This document shows, piece by piece, positions 56,476 through 64,000 of a stretch of DNA of 64,000 bases. The DNA is taken from positions 124,001 through 188,000 of the forward strand of contig WOFQ01000009.1 of assembly GCA_012184525.1 (NCBI GenBank), read 5' to 3'. The notes under the pieces were generated by a model that saw nothing but the letters and a program-made list of their open reading frames with translations, was not told the DNA's origin and made no database searches. This stretch comes from Xenoacremonium recifei (taxonomy: Eukaryota > Ascomycota > Sordariomycetes > Hypocreales > Nectriaceae). How positions within the stretch are numbered: position 1 is the stretch's first letter; the number at the start of each line of letters is the position of its first letter. Made by a program: the position numbers and the translations under genes.

Positions 56476-57619
56476 ATGAACCGACGGCTCACTGGACTGC
56501 TTTTACTGGCGGCTGGCAGTGTTGCGTTCGATCAACTCCTCGCATTTCGATCGACCCCCGAACTCGAGACCAGACCTATCGATGAGATATACAAAGACGC
56601 CCTAGCCGAGGGCGGGGTTGTCACTTGCTGGCATGGCGGAGATGAGAAGAACCAACAGGATCCTCTAAAACATGCATTCGAGGCCAGGTTCCCGGGAATG
56701 ACCCTTAACCTGACGGTCAACCTGTCCAAGTACTTTGATGGCCAGCTCGATGTGCAGCTGGCGAACGGCAACGTCGAAATTGATTCAATCATTCTTCAAA
56801 CCTTGCACGACTACCCGAGATGGGCTCGAGATGGAGCCTTGCTCAATTACGTTCCTCATGGGTTTGAACATATCTGGCCCTCGTTCAAGGACCAATCGGG
56901 GATGTGGTATGGAGTATATTGTTTGTCATGGGCGGGATCATGGAACACGGATAAGCTTCCCGGCATCGAACCTCCAGTTGAGTTCGAAGATTGGCTACGA
57001 CCCGAGTTCAAGGACAAGCTCGTGCTGACATACCCTCACGACGACGATGCTGTCTTGTTCGCATTTTACCTAGTAATGCAACAGTATGGTGAGGTCTGGT
57101 TTGAATCTCTATTATCTCAAAATCCCCGTTGGGTACGAGGAAGCGAGACCCCCCGCAGAATTATTTCGCAGAAAGGCCAGAAAGAGGCAGCAACTTTTAC
57201 TTCCGGAGGTGGATTCTCAGATTCGCTGCCCATTCTGCGCTCTCGCCCTGTTCAAGGCCAGTTCGTGTCCTGGCCCCAGACGGCTGCAATCTTGAAAAAC
57301 GCGAGAAACCCTGAGAGCGCTAAACTTCTTCACAACTACATCCTCAGTTCTGAGTGGTACGTTGACTCTCCCCTATTCCCTAATCTTCACGAGGCTGACA
57401 ACCGGTCGCTCCAGGCAGCGGTCCGGCTTGACATGGCCCGTACGACAAGACATTGAAGGTCCACATGGCTTTCCAGATATTATGCACATGAATGGAACAA
57501 ACCCGACTCAATTTGCAAGATTTATGGCTGACAGAGGGTTGGTGGAAAAATTGAAGCTTTATTTTGAAGATAGACTTGGCCCTCCTCAAGGACCAAGCCC
57601 TCTTGATGACGGGATCTGA
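56476..57619 (+). CDS. Secreted bacterial-type solute-binding protein (periplasmic binding protein II fold)
   Basis: Two exons (56476-57356 and 57415-57619) give 361 residues. The 58-nt intron (donor GTACGT, branch GGCTGACA, acceptor CCAG) is needed. Without it the frame ends early, and with it the protein continues SSEWQRSGLTWPVRQD to the conserved end (NPTQFARFM, VEKLKLYFEDRLG). The signal peptide is MNRRLTGLLLLAAGSVA. The body resembles the Fe3+/thiamine-type substrate-binding proteins of bacterial ABC importers: ALAEGGVVTCWHGG near the start, EARFPGMTLNL, GVYCLSWAGSWN and LVLTYPHDDD. Fungi lack the matching ABC importer, so it probably binds a ligand in the cell wall or medium, or has been repurposed. 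The family occurs in other ascomycetes. Confidence 0.82.
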
Positions 57620-57713
57620 TCCTACCTCATAGAAAACGAAGAGATTGGTATTCATTGACTTAATTAACACGAGCTAGAAAAGAGAAAAAATATTTTACTA
57701 TAATCTCACAAGC

Positions 57714-59399
57714 TTAGAGCTCTAGGACCTCCTTCAAACTATTCAAGGCGCCAAACAAAGCATTATCATGATATTTCCTTGCCACAATTTGCAGATTGAT
57801 AGGTGCTCCTTCAAAATCACCTTCTTCCCAGAACTTGCGGACCTGCTTACATTCCTCACTCAAAGGAGTCTGATATTCAGGAGCATAATCTTCGGTACCC
57901 TTCTTCAATGCTTTAACTGGTGTTGGGAAGACGACACCAGGGCAGTCCACATAGTTGAAGAACGCCGTGTAATTCCAGTAGAGCGCTGTGTCATGTGTAC
58001 AGGCAGGCCCTACAAACATGGGACATATGAGGACGTCTACATCTTGCTCACCCCAATGTTCAGCAAAGCCACCACGGAACTCGTCTCGAATAAGTCTTTG
58101 CTGAAGAACTCCATTCGAGTCAAGCTCAGTGCCCTCTGCGTCTTTGATGATCCACTCAGTCAAGGGCAACATTGGCTCTCCCGTATGGGCTAGGTGAGCT
58201 TTCAAGGTTTTCCCTCCATCAGGCCAGTAGGCCAGACGAATGTTTCTCATAGCTTCAGCTGTCTTGTAAGGTGCGAAATCCTTTACCTCAAAGACGCCTG
58301 CAGCCTCGATCTTAGATCGAGCCCACTGTATCGCCTTGATAACAGGCGGTTGAGGGACAATTGAACCATCATGCGCCATGAACCCAATCTTCAAAGGCTT
58401 TGCTGGCAGAGCCGTCTGAAGGCCGGTCCAAGGAAGGGGGATAATGCGGGGATCTGTCAAATAGGGCTTCGCATCTGCCATAACGGACATGAACAAGTCC
58501 ATGTCCCGCAAAGAGCCATTCATCGGACCGGTCGAGCACAGTACGTTTAGTTCTGCACCGAATCCGCCTGGCAAGAAACCTTGCATGGGCAGGGTATAGG
58601 AAGTTGGCTTGAAGCCAAATATACCACAGAATCCGCTTGGGCCCCGAACAGATCCTCCTATATCCGTGCCCATGCCGAAGATAGAACCTCTCATGGCGAC
58701 AAGAGAAGCCTCGCCACCGGTAGAGCCGCCGGCCGAAAGACCAATGTTGTGAGGGTTCAACACTCGACCATAGACTGGATCGTGAGATTCAAGGTGCATG
58801 ATTGACTGCGGTTGGATAGTCTTGCAATAGAAGACCGCACCAGCAGCGCGCAGAATTGCCACCATTTGGCTGTCTTCTTTAGCGACTTCCCGGGTATCCA
58901 AATACCCAACGACTGTGGTATGCCCCTTGATACTGACGTGACACTTGATGGATGTCGGCACGCCATGTAGCGGCCCAACAGTCTTGCCAGTGGTTTCAAG
59001 ATGTTCGTCTAAAGCCTTTGCCGTCTCAACGGCCTCATCCATGAACCACTCCATCAAGCAACATGTGAGCTGGTGAGATATGATGGCTCGCTTTCCGAAG
59101 GCGGTCGCAACAGCAACCGCGGTGTATTTGCGAGATGCAATTGCTGCAGCAAGGGCAGTGGCATCGTAGTTCTCGGTGATTTCGATTTCCTCAGGAGTCA
59201 GAAGTCCACATTCGCGAGGAATAGCAGTGACGTCCTTAGGAGGATTTTCGATCAGAGAAACTGGGAGTCTCAGCTCATCCGGGACTTTCTCAGCAAAGTC
59301 TTCGCGAATTGATGCTCGCAGCTTTTCAAATTCTGGGGTACCAGCGATGGTTGGCGCGGCCGCTGGCGCCTGAACAACTTGGAGAACTTTCGAAGGCAT
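57714..59399 (-). CDS. Amidase-signature hydrolase (acetamidase-like)
   Basis: An intronless minus-strand frame gives 561 residues from the ATG at 59399. An upstream in-frame GTG is rejected. The Ser-cisSer-Lys triad is complete: Lys152 in GVPTSIKCHVSIKG, cis-Ser226 in LSAGGSTGGE, and nucleophile Ser250 in GTDIGGSVRGPSGFCG. The residue after the cis-Ser is Thr where most relatives have Ser. The length and the N-terminal PxECGLLTxEEIEIT segment match fungal acetamidase/general amidase proteins, which release ammonia from primary amides such as acetamide or indole-acetamide. There is no signal peptide, so it is cytosolic. It converges on the solute-binding-protein gene, with 94 bp between stops, and diverges from an MFS gene. 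Confidence 0.92.
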   Translation of the reverse strand: MPSKVLQVVQAPAAAPTIAGTPEFEKLRASIREDFAEKVPDELRLPVSLIENPPKDVTAIPRECGLLTPEEIEITENYDATALAAAIASRKYTAVAVATAFGKRAIISHQLTCCLMEWFMDEAVETAKALDEHLETTGKTVGPLHGVPTSIKCHVSIKGHTTVVGYLDTREVAKEDSQMVAILRAAGAVFYCKTIQPQSIMHLESHDPVYGRVLNPHNIGLSAGGSTGGEASLVAMRGSIFGMGTDIGGSVRGPSGFCGIFGFKPTSYTLPMQGFLPGGFGAELNVLCSTGPMNGSLRDMDLFMSVMADAKPYLTDPRIIPLPWTGLQTALPAKPLKIGFMAHDGSIVPQPPVIKAIQWARSKIEAAGVFEVKDFAPYKTAEAMRNIRLAYWPDGGKTLKAHLAHTGEPMLPLTEWIIKDAEGTELDSNGVLQQRLIRDEFRGGFAEHWGEQDVDVLICPMFVGPACTHDTALYWNYTAFFNYVDCPGVVFPTPVKALKKGTEDYAPEYQTPLSEECKQVRKFWEEGDFEGAPINLQIVARKYHDNALFGALNSLKEVLEL

Positions 59400-60653
59400 C
59401 TTGCTGTATGTTCTAAGGGAAAGCACGACAATGACAATGAGATTCTCAGTTTGGCAAGGGTCAATCGCTGCTTCGTGGTCGCGCTGAACTCCGTAAGGCT
59501 GGCTTTATCTGCCTCTGATGCAATAACAAGAGATTAGACAGTTCTCCACTGAAGCTCGGTTATGAACTTATGATAACGTCAAAGAAGCTGGAGAAGATCC
59601 GAAGAGGGGTAAGGGAGGGGGGCAGCTTGGCGTCGTACATGGTTGAAATTACTTGTTCTGGCTAACCAATGTGATACCAAGACTGACAAATGGTTATCGA
59701 AAGGCTTGAAGGATTGAAGCTAGCCAGGATGTATAGAGTTGAGGACATCCGCGCGCGGTTCAAGCTTGGGGTTGCTAGAAACTCTAAAGTCAAAGGATTG
59801 CGGTTCTGGGACGAACCCGGAGATAACAAGACTGAGCACTGGTTTTTGGGTTTAGGAACGCTTGTTGGTACGGGAAGTCCATTTATGGACGATCGAGAAA
59901 CAGATGTAAACTGTTACAGGGCGCCAGAGTTAATTCTTTGAAGCCGAGTGATGAATTTAACGCTCTGCATTAACTCATTGTAAGACTCTGGCAGCTGGTA
60001 TGTGCAACTCCGCTGGTCTCCGGCGATAACGATGCTTGTTTAGCACTGAGAGTATCATCAAAGGTGGGGTGCGTTGAATGCCTCGATGATATCCCAATAG
60101 AGAGATAAGAAATCCCCGAATGAGGAGGATCGTCATCACTGGTTCTAAATGCCTATCCTGGTCACGATCGTCCATTTCTGCAGTAAGGCCCACATTTTCG
60201 CTAATTGCTTTCATTGGTCCTGGTATCAGTCCGGCAGTTTGGGGCCATGACACTGCGGTTCCCAACAGGGTGATCGGCTGAAAGCGAGCATGAACCGACG
60301 CAGTCTTGTCAAGCGACCCTGGATGCTGGGATGATATCACTGGGTTGTCCGGGGTGGTGTTTATCTCAACAACGGAACACGGCTCCGATGGAGGTCACAC
60401 ATGTGTTGCAGTTATAAATTGCCAGAAGCCATTCCCACCCCGTCCATTGGATGATCCTCTGCAGATACGCTGCTCTTCTTTCTTATTTCCGGAGCGCCTC
60501 TGGGCCTTATATTCCAAGCCTCTACAATCACTTCGAGCTGTTTCCTACATCGTACTCCAAAAGCCGAATACCTTAACGGACTTACAACGACCGATCGTTC
60601 ACAACTGCAAAGGACATCGACCTCATTCGCGATAGTCAACCCGGAATCAACAG
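59400..60653. other. Divergent intergenic region between amidase and MFS genes
   Basis: About 1.25 kb holding both promoters. An 83-codon ATG-started frame at 59690-59941 has no recognisable motif and is not called. A pyrimidine-rich stretch precedes the MFS leader. Confidence 0.35.
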
Positions 60654-62439
60654 ATGGCTAGTAAGAGGCATCCCGGGGCAGTTCCCGGAACAGTGCATCT
60701 CGTCGACATTGCCGAGAGCGGAAAGGATGACATCGAACTTGTCCCTCGTCCTAGCGATGATCCTGAAGATCCTCTCAACTGGACTAAATCTCGCAAATAC
60801 TTCTCGGTTGCAATGGTCTACGTTTACACTCTGGGAGCTGGACTGCCCGCTACACTTCAATATAGCGTCAGTTTGAATCTTTGTTTGATAGAATACTCGG
60901 TTACGAAGGTTTGATCCTAACATGTAAACCTTAGGTCCTGGCCGACATAACCGCCGATACAGGTATATCGACTGCAGCTCTTGTACAGGGAACTGGCATA
61001 ATGTTTCTATTCCTTGGATGGGGATGCCTGTTCTGGCAGCCCATCGCGTTGACATACGGGAGGCGTGGCATTTATCTCATCTCTATCTTGAGCCAGGTAA
61101 TTATTATCATCTCCCCAATGATTGTTACTAGGTCTGATGTCGTTTTAAAAAGGTACCTTTGATGGTATGGACCGCGTATAGCACTTCAGAGAGCGAATGG
61201 TACGGTCATAGACTTCTTTTGGGTTTCTTCCTTGCCCCAATCGAGGCGCTCCCAGAGGTATCTATCCCAGACTTATTTTATGCCCACGAACGTGGCGCCT
61301 GGATGGCTGGATACGTTTTCGTCCTCTTCGGGTCCAACTTCCTTGCTCCACTCGTTGCTGGCTTCTTTGCTCAGGCATACGGTAAGTTTTCTTGGTTCCC
61401 TAGAGAAGACATCGACTGATCATTGCAAGGCTGGCGCTGGACTATGCACTTTGGAGCAATGGTTGCTGCAGTTACGTTCTTTATACTGTTCTTCTTCATG
61501 GAAGAGACAATGTATTTCCGTAAGACCCTCGAGGGTCTTGAGGATGAACAAACACCCAGCACGCCTGAGCCAGTCATGGCCTCAGGTGCCAGTTCGGACA
61601 AGGAACCGAAAGAAAAGACAGAAACAGGGCAGGTCGAGCCTTCTGCTGGAACTGTTACCCTTCCTAAGAAGAGCTGGATGTCAAAGCTGAAACCCTTCTC
61701 TGTTATGGATGGCCGGCCAACCGTCAAGCAGATGTTCACAGCCATGATCATGCCACTCTTCTACATTGTTCAATTCCCGAGCATCGCCTGGGCGGGCTTG
61801 ATTTATGGCATTAATCTCTGCTGGTATAATGTCTTGAACGGTACAATGAGCCCTATCTTGAGTATTGCCCCGTACAATTTCTCGTCCTCTGACGTCGGAT
61901 TGATGTATATTGGACCAATAGTTGGGGCAGGACTCGGGGCAATCTGGGCAGGGGCAGTTGCAGATCGTTTGGCTTTGCGTTTGGCTCGCCGTAATAACGG
62001 TATTCGCGAGCCTGAGCAACGCCTTTGGCCCTTGGCCCTCTCCGCGGTCTTGTCTTGCGTCGGCCTTATGGTCTGGGGAATAGGAGCTCAGCATGATATC
62101 TCGTGGGGGGGACTGGCCATCGGTCTGATGATACTGACCTTCTCATGTGTTACGGGAGGGTCGATTGCGCTGGCTTACAACGTCGATTGTTTCAAAGATA
62201 TTTCAGGCGAGAGTACCTCATCTATTATCGTCATTCGGAATACTCTTGGATTCGCTATCAGTTACGGCATCACTCCTTGGTACACGAACATGGGGTTGCA
62301 GAATTGCTTCATTATGGCAGGATTCCTTTCTCTGGCTTGCACGGGTACCTTCTTGTTGATGATTTGGAAAGGCAAAGCTCTTCGAAGGTACTCGGCTGAG
62401 ACTTACTGGAAGTATGCCGAAAAGGCTTTCAAGCATTAG
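60654..62439 (+). CDS. MFS transporter, drug:H+ antiporter-1-like fungal family
   Basis: Four exons (60654-60866, 60935-61096, 61153-61381 and 61430-62439) with introns of 48-68 nt give 537 residues. The N-terminal motif DPEDPLNWTKSRKY is typical of fungal DHA1-type MFS proteins. About 12 helices follow. The helix 2-3 region GCLFWQPIALTYGRRGIYL carries the MFS loop motif in degenerate form, and FLAPIEALPEVSIPDLFYAHERG is family-typical. A large polar central loop (about 225-275, rich in Pro, Ser, Lys and Glu) separates the two halves. It is probably a plasma-membrane exporter or importer of small organic molecules. Divergence from the amidase suggests possible joint regulation. Confidence 0.88.
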
Positions 62440-63379
62440 TAGAGTCTCTATGTCAACTCTAATCAATTCAACTCAATTCACTATTGTTTTCTTTGTGTTT
62501 GTGAGAATGACCTACCCGGGAGGGACTGACTCCGGAAGAGGTATATTCCGAGCCGACACGCTAGGTCTATTATGGGTAAGTCGGATCCGGTTTTAAGCAA
62601 CTTCTCCCTAACGCCTGAGGGGAAGCTTAGGGCACTTACGGGCTCTCCAGCTGCCCGAGCAGGCCCTACAAACAGCTGCTAAACATGAAAGAGAAGTCCG
62701 CTTTGACAGTACAACCTCAATAAATATATATAAATACCCGCAAATTAGCAGTTGAACTCAGGCTAACTCAACTCAGTCCAAGTCTCCATAAATTCAATCC
62801 AAATCCAGTTTTTGCGGTTTAGATTCGAATTGTTGGGAGCGCTGGTGGGCGGTAGCTGATAGAGAGGTTGGCAGAAAGTTTGGTGTTTGGTAGATCTTGA
62901 AATCTGCTGTAAGATGAATTAGTCCGCATCGAGTTCAACAACGCTGCTAGAGTATCTAGGAAAGAGGATTTGTTTTCCAAAACAACCTCTTTGCATTATG
63001 TATTTCACCGTAATCACTGTTATCGAGGCCCTTTGGATAGCCCTTCAACTTCTCCACCGGCCCCGGCAACAGGGCGTTTTGACAACCTCGGAGCTAGGAG
63101 TTATCGAGTTAGCCAATCGGTGATTGGGCCGATCCGGAGTCTAGACTTCGGAGGAATTATGGAGGTGAATCACTCGAGAACCTGAACGTTACAACTTCAA
63201 CATCTACACGCCTCAGAGCTTTCTGACTACAAACCAAGTGCCGTCTCTGATACCACTATAGGAGATCCTCATGCAATGCTTTTGCATAAACACCACGACT
63301 ATTAATGTGACGTCGAGACAAGGAACAGATCCGCAGCGCTCATTGACCCATCCTGGGCTTCCGTCTGACCGTCATCACG
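62440..63379. other. Intergenic, promoter of the homeobox gene
   Basis: No supported gene. AT-rich sequence with AATATATATAAATA near 62720-62733 is TATA-like but about 650 bp from the homeobox ATG. Short Arg/Ser-rich frames are not called. Confidence 0.35.
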
Positions 63380-64000
63380 ATGGCTGTCAGATCGCACCAC
63401 GACCCCGGTCTCGGCCTGGACTTGGAAGATGTTCTGGACGACAGCCTCAACTTTCTCGCATTTGATGTTGGCACGGGACCCTCGAGTTTTACTGACAGCT
63501 TGCTCGATGATCCCTTGGTTTCGCTGCCCACGAGCAGCACAGAAGATGCATTCCCTCGGGCCTCACGGAGCAATGCTGGGCCGTACAATTACAGCGCAGA
63601 ACTGATGGGAAATAGCCTGGTTGGTGCGCAAATTCTCGACTCAGGCTCAAATAGCATGTTGTTCGCCCCGAGCGCCAAGAACGAAGAAAATTTGCCGAGT
63701 CCTCATAGTCAATTGTCGAGGAACAATTTGGAAAGTTTATCGGCATTGAATAAAGAGACTAATACGGCATCTATTGGTGTAATCAATGCGAAGATCGGGG
63801 GGCGATTCTCTCGAGATGCTGTCCGCATTCTTCGGGGTTGGCTGTCCTTGAACTCCCACAATCCCTATCCTTCTGAATCGGACAAGAAGTGGTTACAAGA
63901 ACAGACTGGACTCAACAAGACTCAAATCATGAACTGGCTGGCAAATGCACGTCGAAGAAAGGCAGCCCAACTAACAAGGTCCTCTTCGCCACTTGTTCTA
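63380..64000 (+). CDS. TALE/KN-type homeobox transcription factor, N-terminal part (runs off window)
   Basis: A frame of 207 codons from ATG 63380 (MAVRSHHDPGLGLDLED) stays open to the window end. The first 145 residues are acidic and Ser/Asn-rich, probably disordered activation sequence. The homeodomain begins near 150 and contains the TALE-type three-residue extension (SLNSHNPYPSESDKKWL). Recognition helix 3 reads TQIMNWLANARRRKA, with the invariant W, N and R. Asn-Trp plus Ile at the position before it is characteristic of the KN homeobox. Many fungal proteins with this start carry C2H2 zinc fingers further downstream, which would lie outside the window. It is a nuclear DNA-binding regulator; no targets are evident. 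Confidence 0.85.
   Translation, partial: MAVRSHHDPGLGLDLEDVLDDSLNFLAFDVGTGPSSFTDSLLDDPLVSLPTSSTEDAFPRASRSNAGPYNYSAELMGNSLVGAQILDSGSNSMLFAPSAKNEENLPSPHSQLSRNNLESLSALNKETNTASIGVINAKIGGRFSRDAVRILRGWLSLNSHNPYPSESDKKWLQEQTGLNKTQIMNWLANARRRKAAQLTRSSSPLVL

Noticed and set aside
59690..59941. 83-codon ATG-started frame between amidase and MFS
   Set aside because: No motif, no splice support, and it lies in a divergent promoter. Too short to support without transcript or homology evidence.
33566..62439. Classic secondary-metabolite cluster with PKS, NRPS or terpene synthase
   Set aside because: Tailoring-type enzymes and transporters are present, but no backbone synthase was found anywhere in the window.
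1..64000. CRISPR arrays, insertion sequences, ribosome binding sites and operons
   Set aside because: The window is eukaryotic (spliceosomal introns, intron-containing tRNA). No regularly spaced direct repeats or bacterial signals were seen.

Overview
This is a 64-kb window of nuclear DNA from a filamentous ascomycete. The gene models need short introns of about 47-64 nt with GTRNGT donors, RCTAAC or CTGAC branch sites and YAG acceptors. The gene families are typically fungal: Zn2Cys6 regulator, fungal rhodopsin-like 7TM receptor, TRI12-type and ACS-type MFS transporters, GH3 beta-glucosidase and oleate-type desaturase. A Sordariomycete, probably Hypocreales (Fusarium-like), is my inference. 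I re-set several starts to the first in-frame ATG and placed introns by reading splice sites and checking that every spliced length is divisible by three.

Layout. 0-4 kb: the 3' end of an unrecognised gene, a small conserved-looking protein, and a three-domain P-loop kinase/HAD phosphatase/UPRTase fusion. 4-8.3 kb: a Baeyer-Villiger monooxygenase and an ACS-family MFS permease, divergently transcribed from about 0.8 kb. 8.9-16.2 kb: a secreted or membrane arylsulfotransferase-family protein and a membrane sulfatase-family protein, both on the minus strand, with an intron-containing tRNA-Ala between them. 18-27.7 kb: a hypothetical protein, a Zn2Cys6 regulator, a 7TM DUF protein, a possible gene relic, a persulfide-dioxygenase-like metallo-beta-lactamase and a TRI12-type MFS pump. 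28.9-31.5 kb: a GH3 beta-glucosidase with one GC-AG intron. 33.5-41.3 kb: a divergent FAD2-like desaturase, an acid-ceramidase/NAAA-like amidase, an ACS-type MFS and a type-B carboxylesterase. 42.5-44.1 kb: an eight-exon rhodopsin-like receptor. 44.1-49.2 kb: a gene-poor stretch holding a 309-bp MITE with TA target duplications. 49.2-53 kb: a 1264-residue coiled-coil protein with ten tandem 11-residue repeats. 53.9-62.4 kb: an NTF2/flavin monooxygenase fusion, a secreted bacterial-type solute-binding protein, an amidase-signature enzyme and a DHA1 MFS. 63.4 kb to the end: the N-terminal part of a TALE homeobox regulator.

The window is dominated by accessory metabolism and transport. No polyketide synthase, NRPS or terpene synthase is present. 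Three small enzyme-plus-transporter neighbourhoods look like possible metabolic modules: BVMO/MFS, desaturase/NAAA-like/MFS/esterase, and FMO/SBP/amidase/MFS. Their substrates cannot be read from sequence.
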